64,000 bases of DNA from Peterkaempfera sp044755465. GTDB taxonomy: Bacteria; Actinomycetota; Actinomycetes; Streptomycetales; Streptomycetaceae. Position 1 is the stretch's first letter; every line of letters starts with the position of its first letter. The notes below the pieces were generated by a model. It saw only the letters and a program-made list of their open reading frames with translations, was not told where the DNA came from and made no database searches. Position numbers and translations under genes: made by a program. Positions 50,440-58,121 of the stretch are shown in pieces. The stretch lies in the NCBI RefSeq assembly GCF_044755465.1, contig NZ_JBIVRB010000001.1, forward strand, positions 744,001-808,000, given 5' to 3'.

Positions 50440-51240
50440 TCAAAGCGCCGCAGGACCGCCCTGAGCTCGGGCGCCGGGCCACACCGCGTCCCAGCCGCCG
50501 ACAGCCTGCCGGGTGTGGCCCGGCAGTCCAAGCTCCTTCAGGTAGGAGATCCGCGCGGTGATGGCAGCCGAGAAGTGCCTCCAGTCGAGGCTGGGCACCG
50601 GCTCTGTGGGCTTGGGGTCGGCTGCCGACGAGGTGACGTAGCAGACGGCGTCGTAGAGCTGCTCGGCCATGAGCCGCTCGCAGAAGAGTGCGAAGCGGTC
50701 CTGGTACGACATGCCGTGCCAGACCTCCTCGACCGGAAGAGCTCCCGTAGCGGGCTTGACCGGCCGTCGGGACCCTGCCTCGTCCTGCATGATGAAGAAG
50801 TAGCCCAACCAGGGTTTCTCGCCGGTGTAGAGGTCTGCGAGGACCGCTCGGCGGAGGTCGACCGCGCTGCCGAGCGCCTCTTCGACCCGGTTGTTGTAGT
50901 TGTTCCCGAACGACGGGCCGCCGAGTGCCTTCATCTCGAACGCGGCCACCAGCGTGTTCTCGTGCGTGATGACGACGTCCCACTGCTTCTGCGGCCGGTA
51001 ATAGCCGGGGAGCTCCAGACGCTGCGACCTGGCGATCCTGATACTTTCGGGCGGGTACCCGGCTTCGAGGAAGAACTTCGCGAGCAGAACGGCGATGGCG
51101 TCAAAGTGCTTGCCCCCTCGCACTGCCCCGGCCGTACCGGCTCCGACCGCTTCCTTGATGAGGGACTGCTCGATCTGCGCCTGCTTGACGCCCCAGTAGG
51201 CCGCAACAGCGTCTTCGAAGTCCTGGCGGGTGACCGTCAA
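50440..51240 (-). CDS. type II restriction endonuclease, PaeR7I/XhoI-like
   Basis: A 266-residue endonuclease. The nuclease core is seen as WDVVITHENTLVAAFEMKAL, with Asp88 and Glu102-x-Lys104 forming a PD-(D/E)xK site. GNNYNNRVEEALGSAVDL and LADLYTGEKPWLGYFFIMQD are typical of the PaeR7I family, whose members cut CTCGAG. It lies 12 bp downstream of the methyltransferase gene, so modification is made before restriction. The specificity is inferred from family resemblance only. Confidence 0.85.
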   Translation of the reverse strand: MTVTRQDFEDAVAAYWGVKQAQIEQSLIKEAVGAGTAGAVRGGKHFDAIAVLLAKFFLEAGYPPESIRIARSQRLELPGYYRPQKQWDVVITHENTLVAAFEMKALGGPSFGNNYNNRVEEALGSAVDLRRAVLADLYTGEKPWLGYFFIMQDEAGSRRPVKPATGALPVEEVWHGMSYQDRFALFCERLMAEQLYDAVCYVTSSAADPKPTEPVPSLDWRHFSAAITARISYLKELGLPGHTRQAVGGWDAVWPGARAQGGPAAL

Positions 51241-51252
51241 GATCTTTTCCTC

Positions 51253-52929
51253 CTAATCGGGTAGCTCGGTAAGCCCGTACACTCGCAGTGCGACCTCGGT
51301 GGCTGCGTTGACGTCCCGTTTGTCGAAGGCATCCGCAAGCGCGACCCGATCGCTTTCGGGGATCGCCTCGGGGGCGGGCACGCGGATCTTGCGGAGATAT
51401 TGCGCCTGGAACCGCAGCGTGCCCCCACGCATCTTGACTGCGTATGCCTCTACGAACGCCTCGGCGACCTTGGACAGCAGCAGGCCACCGAGTACGCGCA
51501 GGTCCCAGGTATCCGAGACGATGTAGTACAAGTTGTGGTGAGGGTACAGCGAACCACTGTCGAGCACCGGATGGATCGTCAGCTTCATGTCGGGCAGGAG
51601 CAGCTTCGGCCTACCGGTCAGACGGGGGTCGACCTTGTCGATTGTCTTGTACCAGCGCTCCGGTTGCTTCACCGCCACATAGCGTTTGCGCAGCGTGCCA
51701 GAATTCCGGCGGAAATACGCTGAGAGCTGTGGATACCTGGCGAGGTCCACCAGTTCGCCTCGGGAATTCCACGGGTTGACCAGATGAGTTCCGCTCCATC
51801 GGAGGGTCCCGCTGGTGGTGTCCCGGACCATGGCCAGCGGGAGGAGACGGTCATGCTCCACAAGGTTCGCATCGTGGGTGATGAAGACCTTGTCGGCGCC
51901 CGTGGCGATCCCGATGCCGACTCGCGTACCGGTGGTCGTGTCCTCCAGCAGACGGAAGCGTTCGCTGAGGTCTTCGAGAACCGCAAGCCTTGCCGGGGAG
52001 GCAGCGGGCCAGGAATCCTCGCCGGGAAACCAGTGGGGAAGACGGGCTGCCTGGAATGCTTCGGTGGCAATGGGACTGCTGTCGCGGGACCGGTACCAGG
52101 ACAGGAAGGATGAGGCCTGGGATCCGTCGAAGGCACGGTTCGTGTCGGCGGTGACGGCGACGTCCTGGCACCTGTTCGAGAGCAGTGTGATCGCGGGGTA
52201 GGCGGACACCTGGTCCTGGAAGGCGTCCACATCGTGCATGACCAGGGCCAGGTCCACGCTGAATCGCTGCTCGATCAGCTGACGGAGCTTGCGGCCGTAC
52301 TGGTTTCGCATCCAGCGGTCGGCGCAGATGAAGCCAAGCCGCCCGCCGGGCTTCAGGCTCTTCAGCGCCGTCTCGTAGAAGCCGACGTAGATGTCGGCTC
52401 GACCACCCATCGTGGAACACACCCGGCGATATGCGTCCATCCGATCGCCGGGCACGTCCTCCAGTCTCAGATAGGGCGGATTGCCGATGACGAAGTCCGC
52501 GTCCTGATGCGAACGCTCCTGGAGCAGGTAGTCCCCGGTGCGCACCCAGCCGGACGCTGTCCGCTTGGCGTCGGTTCGCTCCCAGCCGTCCGCACAGAGC
52601 ACTTCTTCGACCAGCGCTCGACTCTGGGCGACATTGTGTTCGAGAAGGTCGTATGCCTGGACTGCGCCGGCGGCATCGGTGATCGGGCGCCCATGGATCC
52701 GGCAGGAGGCGCTGACCCGGGCGGCGAGCACGGTGAGGAATGCACCGGCTCCGCACGCTGGCTCGACGACTCTCAGGCCGGCGAGATCCTTCTCGGATGT
52801 GTAGTCGAGGAGATCAAGGATGAGTTCGACCACCCAGCGCCGAGTGAAGACTTCACCGTGCTCCGCGGCCTCCCGGGGGAGGCTGCGGGGCAGCAGGTCA
52901 TCGGTGCTGGAGAGAGCGAGCGTTGCCAC
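51253..52929 (-). CDS. N6-adenine DNA methyltransferase of the PaeR7I/XhoI-type system
   Basis: A 558-residue methyltransferase protecting host DNA. The N-terminal part has EHGEVFTRRWVVELILDLLD, motif I VVEPACGAGAFLTVLAAR (residues 54-71) and the catalytic NPPY at 150-153, the order of gamma-class N6-adenine enzymes. The C-terminal part, with WNSRGELVDLARYPQL and YFRRNSGTLRKRYVAV, is the target recognition region. Length and layout fit M.PaeR7I-like proteins. The adjacent endonuclease completes a type II system, probably acquired horizontally. Confidence 0.88.
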   Translation of the reverse strand: MATLALSSTDDLLPRSLPREAAEHGEVFTRRWVVELILDLLDYTSEKDLAGLRVVEPACGAGAFLTVLAARVSASCRIHGRPITDAAGAVQAYDLLEHNVAQSRALVEEVLCADGWERTDAKRTASGWVRTGDYLLQERSHQDADFVIGNPPYLRLEDVPGDRMDAYRRVCSTMGGRADIYVGFYETALKSLKPGGRLGFICADRWMRNQYGRKLRQLIEQRFSVDLALVMHDVDAFQDQVSAYPAITLLSNRCQDVAVTADTNRAFDGSQASSFLSWYRSRDSSPIATEAFQAARLPHWFPGEDSWPAASPARLAVLEDLSERFRLLEDTTTGTRVGIGIATGADKVFITHDANLVEHDRLLPLAMVRDTTSGTLRWSGTHLVNPWNSRGELVDLARYPQLSAYFRRNSGTLRKRYVAVKQPERWYKTIDKVDPRLTGRPKLLLPDMKLTIHPVLDSGSLYPHHNLYYIVSDTWDLRVLGGLLLSKVAEAFVEAYAVKMRGGTLRFQAQYLRKIRVPAPEAIPESDRVALADAFDKRDVNAATEVALRVYGLTELPD

Positions 52930-53053
52930 GCCCCGACCCTACAGGCGTATGGACTACGGCCTGGCCGCGTCGGAACAGCCCCGCTCGGCAGCGTGCCTGC
53001 CTGCTCCGAGTGCTTGGGAGCGGCTGGAAATGGACAGCCGGGCGGGGCGGCGG

Positions 53054-53581
53054 TCAGGGCCAGACCAGGCAGAAGAGTTGGTGGCCGGCGTCGTGGAGGC
53101 GGTTGGCGAAATCCTGCCATTCGTGGAGCATCTCGTAGATCACGAAGGCGTCGCGCGGGCCGCGGCGGTCGGGGACGGTGGACCAGATGAAGGCGGCGGC
53201 GCCGAGTTCGGTCTCGTCGGCCTTGCGCAGCGGCTCGACCACGCTGGGCGGCAGCTGCCACAGCGCGTAGTCGGGGTGCAGGACCACCAGCTCCAGCGGG
53301 GGCACCTGGTGCAGTGGCACGCCCTTGATGCCGGTGAGCACCATGGCGCTCATCGTCTCCGGCTTGATCTTGGTGGACAGGTGGCGGCTGGCCGCGTCCT
53401 CGCGCTCGTAGGCCCGCTCCTCGGCCTCGATCCGCTCCTCCGCGCCGATCAGGTCGCCGAGGCGGCCCAGGGTGCCCAGCTCTCCGGCGTCGAGCCCGAG
53501 GCCGTCGTGGCCGAGTGCTATGGGTACGCGGGCGGCCGTGGCGCGGTCGGGTGCACCGAAGTATTTGTAGGTCACCCCCAC
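53054..53581 (-). CDS. conserved hypothetical protein next to hemL
   Basis: A 175-residue cytoplasmic protein with no known domain: YKYFGAPDRATAARVPIALG at the start, a charged helical middle (GAEERIEAEERAYEREDAAS), VVLHPDYALWQLPPSVVEPL and FVIYEMLHEWQDFANRLHDA at the end. The GTG at 53581 is preferred because GGAGG lies ten bases upstream; GTG 53575 is an alternative. The longer open frame to 53749 is unsupported. It is divergent from hemL. A similar arrangement beside hemL is, as far as I recall, seen in other streptomycetes. Confidence 0.7.
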   Translation of the reverse strand: MGVTYKYFGAPDRATAARVPIALGHDGLGLDAGELGTLGRLGDLIGAEERIEAEERAYEREDAASRHLSTKIKPETMSAMVLTGIKGVPLHQVPPLELVVLHPDYALWQLPPSVVEPLRKADETELGAAAFIWSTVPDRRGPRDAFVIYEMLHEWQDFANRLHDAGHQLFCLVWP

Positions 53582-53740
53582 CCGGCCACCACCTCCCCTT
53601 CTCCTGCCCGCTGAATCCGCGGCCCTCCGGGAGCGGCCTGCGGCCCCTTCGGAGTTGTCATGCTCGGACACTCGGACCATCCTCACCGGAATACGCCGAA
53701 ACCGACAGACCCTGGTGCGGCCAGCCACCCCGCTGAGCGG

Positions 53741-53797
53741 TACCGGCATGGCGCTCCACGATCATCGTTCCAGATGATCGGGCAGGACATGCCGGTA
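53741..53797 (+). promoter_or_regulatory. nested inverted repeats upstream of hemL
   Basis: Outer arms TACCGGCATG (53741-53750) and CATGCCGGTA (53788-53797) pair exactly; inside them GATCATC (53760-53766) pairs with GATGATC (53773-53779). The structure ends 30 bp before the hemL start. It could be an operator for a dimeric regulator or a folded leader RNA. Confidence 0.5.
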
Positions 53798-53827
53798 GTA
53801 AGGACACGATTTGAGACCATGTCCTGT

Positions 53828-55150
53828 GTGAGCTACCCGTACGAGGCCCCAGTGTCCCAGAAGCTGTTCGAGCGCGCGTCGGCCGTCACCCCTGGAGGGG
53901 TCAACTCGCCGGTGCGTGCCTTCAAGGCCGTGGGCGGTACGCCCCGGTTCATGGTGTCCGGTTCCGGACCGTACCTGCAGGATGCCGACGGCCGCGAGTA
54001 CGTCGACCTCGTCTGCTCGTGGGGACCGATGATTCTCGGCCATTCCCACCCCGCCGTACTGGAGGCGGTGCAGGCCGCCGTCGCGCGCGGCACCTCCTTC
54101 GGCACCCCGGGCCAGGGCGAGGTGGAGCTGGCCGAGGAGATCGTCGGCCGGGTCGCGCCGGTGGAGCAGGTGCGCCTGGTGTCGTCCGGCACCGAGGCGA
54201 CCATGTCGGCGATCCGGCTGGCGCGCGGGTTCACCAACCGGGCCAAGGTCGTCAAGTTCGCCGGCTGCTACCACGGGCATGTGGACGCGCTGCTGGCCGC
54301 CGCCGGTTCCGGCGTGGCGACCTTCGGCCTGCCCGACACCCCGGGCGTCACCGGCGCCCAGGCCGGCGACACCATCGTGCTGCCGTACAACGACCTGGAC
54401 GCGGTCCGCGCCGCGTTCGCCGCCAACCCCGGCGCCATCGCCTGCGTGATCACCGAGGCGTCCCCCGGCAACATGGGCGTGGTGCCGCCGCTGCCCGGCT
54501 TCAACCACGGCCTGGCCCAGCTCTGCAAGGAGAACGGCGCGCTGTTCATCTCCGACGAGGTGATGACCGGCTTCCGCGTCTCCAAGGCCGGCTGGTACGG
54601 CCTGGAGGGCGCCCGCGAGGGCTGGGCGCCGGACCTGCTCACCTTCGGCAAGGTGATGGGCGGCGGCTTCCCGGCGGCGGCCTTCGGCGGCCGGGCCGAC
54701 GTGATGGCCCGCCTGGCGCCGGCCGGTCCCGTCTACCAGGCGGGCACGCTGTCCGGCAACCCGGTGGCCACCGCCGCCGGCCTGGCGCAGCTGCGCGGCT
54801 GCACCGACGAGGTGTACGCCACCGTGGACCGGGTCGCGGCCGAGGTCTCCGGGCTGGTGTCGCAGGCGCTGTCCAAGGAGGGCGTGGCGCACCGGGTGCA
54901 GAGCGCGGGCAACATGTTCTCGGTCTTCTTCACCGACCAGCCGGTGACCGACTACGACCGGGCCAAGGCGCAGGAGGCGCACCGCTTCACCGCCTTCTTC
55001 CACAGCATGCTGGCGGACGGCGTCTACCTGCCCCCGTCCGCCTTCGAGTCCTGGTTCGTCTCGGCGTCCCACGACGAGCGGGCGGTCGAGCGGATCGCCG
55101 CCGCCCTGCCCGCCGCGGCCCGCGCCGCGGCCGAGTCGCGGCCCGCGTAG
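53828..55150 (+). CDS. hemL: glutamate-1-semialdehyde 2,1-aminomutase
   Basis: A 440-residue PLP enzyme making 5-aminolevulinate from glutamate-1-semialdehyde, the product of HemA. Family segments: RASAVTPGGVNSPVRAFKAV, SWGPMILGHSHPAVLEAVQ, LVSSGTEATMSAIRLARGFT, FAGCYHGHVDALL, ISDEVMTGFRVSKAGW and the PLP lysine in LLTFGKVMGGGFPAAAFGG. GTG 53828 matches the family N-terminus (SYPYEAPVSQ); ATG 53819 is three codons upstream. It lies at the head of the hemL-cytochrome c block. Confidence 0.96.
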   Translation: MSYPYEAPVSQKLFERASAVTPGGVNSPVRAFKAVGGTPRFMVSGSGPYLQDADGREYVDLVCSWGPMILGHSHPAVLEAVQAAVARGTSFGTPGQGEVELAEEIVGRVAPVEQVRLVSSGTEATMSAIRLARGFTNRAKVVKFAGCYHGHVDALLAAAGSGVATFGLPDTPGVTGAQAGDTIVLPYNDLDAVRAAFAANPGAIACVITEASPGNMGVVPPLPGFNHGLAQLCKENGALFISDEVMTGFRVSKAGWYGLEGAREGWAPDLLTFGKVMGGGFPAAAFGGRADVMARLAPAGPVYQAGTLSGNPVATAAGLAQLRGCTDEVYATVDRVAAEVSGLVSQALSKEGVAHRVQSAGNMFSVFFTDQPVTDYDRAKAQEAHRFTAFFHSMLADGVYLPPSAFESWFVSASHDERAVERIAAALPAAARAAAESRPA

Positions 55151-55226
55151 TGTCGGACCGCCCTCCCGTACCCGGCCCGTCCATACCCGGCGTACATCCC
55201 TCTCCACCGTCGAAGGAGCAGCTCCG

Positions 55227-55907
55227 GTGAGCAGCAAAGACGTCACAGTCGTCCACCTCATGCGCCACGGCGAGGTGCACAACCCGGCGGGCGTACTGTA
55301 CGGCCGGCTGCCCGACTACCACCTGTCCGCGCTCGGCAGGGAGATGGCCGAGCGGGTCGCGGAGCACCTGGCGGACCGCGACATCACCCATGTCGTCGCC
55401 TCCCCGCTGGAGCGCGCGCAGGAGACCGCCGCGCCGATCGCGGCGGCGCACGGGCTGAAGACGGAGGTGGACGAGCGGCTGATCGAGGCCGAGAACATCT
55501 TCCAGGGCAAGACCTTCGGGGTGGGCGACGGCTCGCTGCGCAACCCCTCGCACTGGAAGCACCTGACCAACCCCTTCCGCCCGTCCTGGGGCGAGCCGTA
55601 CATCGAGCAGGTGGTACGGATGATGGGCGCGCTGGGCGCCGCCCGGGACGCGGCGCGCGGGCACGAGGCGGTCTGCGTCAGCCACCAGCTGCCGATCTGG
55701 GTGACCCGCTGCTTCGCGGAGCGCCGCAGGCTCTGGCACGACCCGCGCAAGCGGCAGTGCTCGCTGGCGTCGCTGACCAGCTTCACGTACGAGGGGGACA
55801 AGATCGTCTCCATCGGGTACAGCGAGCCCGCCCGCGACCTGCTGCCGGCCCACCTCACCGGCAAGGGTGGCAAGAACCAGCCGGTCGGCAAGAGCTTCGG
55901 CGCCTGA
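55227..55907 (+). CDS. histidine phosphatase family protein
   Basis: A 226-residue phosphoglycerate-mutase-like phosphatase. The catalytic RHG is in VVHLMRHGEVHNPAGVLYGR, the second His in AVCVSHQLPIWV, with ALGREMAERVAEHLADRDI and VASPLERAQETAAPI between. It acts on an unknown phosphate ester in the cytoplasm. The GTG at 55227 has GAAGGAG upstream. The position directly after hemL and before resA matches a gene order also seen in mycobacteria, so a link to heme or cytochrome assembly is possible but unproven. Confidence 0.88.
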   Translation: MSSKDVTVVHLMRHGEVHNPAGVLYGRLPDYHLSALGREMAERVAEHLADRDITHVVASPLERAQETAAPIAAAHGLKTEVDERLIEAENIFQGKTFGVGDGSLRNPSHWKHLTNPFRPSWGEPYIEQVVRMMGALGAARDAARGHEAVCVSHQLPIWVTRCFAERRRLWHDPRKRQCSLASLTSFTYEGDKIVSIGYSEPARDLLPAHLTGKGGKNQPVGKSFGA

Positions 55908-55988
55908 CCGCCGTACGCCCAGCCGACCCTGCTCCAACCCGCACCACCCCCGCCCCAGCCCAGCACCCGCACCACCCCCGCAGCCGCG

Positions 55989-56022
55989 CCGGGGCCCCGA
56001 GGTTTTCCACCCGGGGCCCCGG
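55989..56022 (+). terminator. hairpin after histidine phosphatase gene
   Basis: CCGGGGCCCC (55989-55998) pairs with GGGGCCCCGG (56013-56022); CAGGGGCGCGAA follows, resembling the opening of the tandem repeat unit at 11618. Confidence 0.55.
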
Positions 56023-56086
56023 GCAGGGGCGCGAATGAGGACAGACCGACCGCATTCGCATCCGTACGGAAGGAGGGTGGTTCCCC

Positions 56087-56656
56087 GTGGCCACCACCCT
56101 GCAGGGCAAGACCGTCGCGTTCCTCGCCGCTCCCGAGGGGGTCGAGGAGGTGGAGCTCACCGGCCCGTGGCAGGCGGTGAAGGAGGCCGGCGGCGCGCCC
56201 CGGCTGGTCTCCACCAAGGCCGGCCGGGTGCAGGCGTTCAACCACCTGGACAAGGCCGACTCCTTCGAGGTGGACGACGTGGCCGGTGAGGTGTCCGCCC
56301 GGCACTACGACGCGCTGGTCCTGCCCGGCGGCGTCGCCAACCCGGACTTCCTGCGCACCGACCGGGACGCGGTCGCCTTCACCAAGGCGTTCTTCGACGA
56401 CGGCAAGCCGGTGGCGGTCATCTGCCACGGCCCGTGGACGCTGGTCGAGGCCGACGTGGTGCGGGGCCGCACCCTCACCTCCTGGCCCAGCCTGCAGACC
56501 GACATCGCCAACGCGGGCGGCAGCTGGGTGGACGAGGAGGTCAGGATCTGCGAGAGCGGACCCAACGTCCTGATCTCCAGCCGCCGACCGAGCGACCTCA
56601 AGGCATTCCAGGAGACCCTGGTCGCCGAATTCGGCAAGGGACCCCGCCAGAGCTGA
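56087..56656 (+). CDS. DJ-1/PfpI family protein (class I glutamine amidotransferase-like)
   Basis: A 189-residue protein of the PfpI/YhbO group. The nucleophile Cys lies in KPVAVICHGPWTLVEADVVR, with LVLPGGVANPDFLRTD upstream and the acidic EEVEL-type residue near the N-terminus. Members act as stress-response glyoxalase/deglycase-like enzymes or proteases. GGAAGGAGG precedes the GTG at 56087. It lies between the histidine phosphatase and resA genes, with its own ribosome binding site. Confidence 0.88.
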   Translation: MATTLQGKTVAFLAAPEGVEEVELTGPWQAVKEAGGAPRLVSTKAGRVQAFNHLDKADSFEVDDVAGEVSARHYDALVLPGGVANPDFLRTDRDAVAFTKAFFDDGKPVAVICHGPWTLVEADVVRGRTLTSWPSLQTDIANAGGSWVDEEVRICESGPNVLISSRRPSDLKAFQETLVAEFGKGPRQS

Positions 56657-56737
56657 GTTTCCGCAGGTCAGTGAGGGTGTGAGCCAGGACACCCGACCCC
56701 GGTGAGGGCCGTGTGGAAGCCATGCGAAACTTTTCAC

Positions 56738-57343
56738 ATGACTCTTGGCCGCCCTGCCTCCCGCCGTACGCGCGCGCGCCTGGCCGCCGTCGCGGGCGCC
56801 GCCGTGATCGCCCTCGCCGGTTGCACGGCGTCGAGCTCGGGACCGGCCAACGCCGGCTTCGTCAGCAACGGCAAGGCCGGCATCGACACCGCCGCCGCCG
56901 GGCACCGGGGCGCCGCCCCCGACATCACCGGCAAGACGATCGACGGCAAGCAGGTCTCGCTCTCCGACTTCAGGGGCAAGGTCGTCGTCGTCAACATCTG
57001 GGGCTCCTGGTGCCCGCCTTGCCGGGCGGAGGCCAAGGGCTTCCAGAAGGTGTGGACGGCCTACCAGGGCAAGGGCGTGCAGTTCCTGGGGATCAACACC
57101 CGGGACAACAGCGTCCAGAACGCCGCGATCTTCGAGAAGAACTTCGGCATCACCTACCCGAGCATCTACGACCCGGACGGCACCCAGGTGCTGCGCTTCC
57201 CCCGGGGCACCCTCAACCCGCAGGACATCCCCTCCACCCTGGTCATCGACCGGGAAGGCAAGATCGCCGCCCGCTCGCTGAAGGCACTGCCGCAGGAGGA
57301 CCTGGAAGGCATGCTGGGGCCGGTCCTCGCGGAGCAGTCGTGA
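56738..57343 (+). CDS. resA: thiol-disulfide oxidoreductase ResA-like lipoprotein
   Basis: A 201-residue membrane-anchored thioredoxin-like protein. The signal peptide has a lipobox LAGC, and the mature domain contains VVVNIWGSWCPPCRAEAKGF, then GINTRDNSVQNAAIFEKNFG and IPSTLVIDREGKIAA with the cis-Pro. It reduces apocytochrome c cysteines outside the membrane for heme attachment. ATG 56738 is used; GTG 56702 would add 12 unsupported residues. The stop overlaps the ccdA GTG. Confidence 0.9.
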   Translation: MTLGRPASRRTRARLAAVAGAAVIALAGCTASSSGPANAGFVSNGKAGIDTAAAGHRGAAPDITGKTIDGKQVSLSDFRGKVVVVNIWGSWCPPCRAEAKGFQKVWTAYQGKGVQFLGINTRDNSVQNAAIFEKNFGITYPSIYDPDGTQVLRFPRGTLNPQDIPSTLVIDREGKIAARSLKALPQEDLEGMLGPVLAEQS

Positions 57344-58119
57344 CCGGCACCCTGCTGGCCGCCCTGGGCGACTCCAACGAGACCGTGCTCCAGGGCGCTC
57401 TGCTGCTCGCCGTCCCGGTCGCCCTGCTGGCCGGGCTGGTGTCGTTCTTCTCACCCTGCGTGCTGCCGCTGGTGCCCGGCTACCTCTCGTACGTCACCGG
57501 CTTCTCCGCCGCCGACCTCGCCGACGCCGGGGGGCGGCGGCGCGGCCGGATGCTGCTGGGCTCACTGCTCTTCGTCTTCGGCTTCAGCGTGGTCTTCGTC
57601 TCCGGCGGCGCGCTGTTCGGCTTCTTCGGCCAGACTCTGCTGGAGTACCGGCGCGAGATCTCGCTGGTGATGGGCCTGGTCACCATCGTGATGGGCCTGG
57701 CCTTCATGGGCCTGCTGCCCGGCTTCAGCATGCGCGAGGTGCGCTCGCACCGCCGCCCCGCCGTCGGCCTCGCGGGCGCCCCGCTGCTGGGCCTGGTCTT
57801 CGGCCTCGGCTGGACACCGTGCGTCGGCCCCACCCTCGCCTCGCTCAACACCCTGGCGCTCTACCAGGCCAGCGCCTGGCGCGCGGCCCTGCTGATGGCG
57901 GTCTACTGCGCCGGACTGGGCGTACCGTTCGTGGTGGCCGCGCTCGCCTTCCGCCGCGCGCTCGGCGCGTTCGGCTGGGTCAAGCGCCACTACCAGTGGG
58001 TGCTGCGCATCGGCGGCGGCATGCTGGTGGCCGTCGGCCTGCTGCTCGCCACCGGTGCCTGGGACTCGCTGGTCAACCAGCTCCAGACCGCCACCACGTC
58101 CTTCTCGATCGGAATCTGA
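57340..58119 (+). CDS. ccdA: cytochrome c biogenesis protein CcdA
   Basis: A 259-residue protein with six hydrophobic segments and the two half-site cysteines in SFFSPCVLPLVPGYLSYVTG and GLGWTPCVGPTLASLN. CcdA passes electrons from cytoplasmic thioredoxin to ResA. GTG 57340 overlaps the resA stop; the gene ends two bases before the resB start, so the set is co-translated. Confidence 0.94.
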   Translation: MTGTLLAALGDSNETVLQGALLLAVPVALLAGLVSFFSPCVLPLVPGYLSYVTGFSAADLADAGGRRRGRMLLGSLLFVFGFSVVFVSGGALFGFFGQTLLEYRREISLVMGLVTIVMGLAFMGLLPGFSMREVRSHRRPAVGLAGAPLLGLVFGLGWTPCVGPTLASLNTLALYQASAWRAALLMAVYCAGLGVPFVVAALAFRRALGAFGWVKRHYQWVLRIGGGMLVAVGLLLATGAWDSLVNQLQTATTSFSIGI

Positions 58120-58121
58120 CC

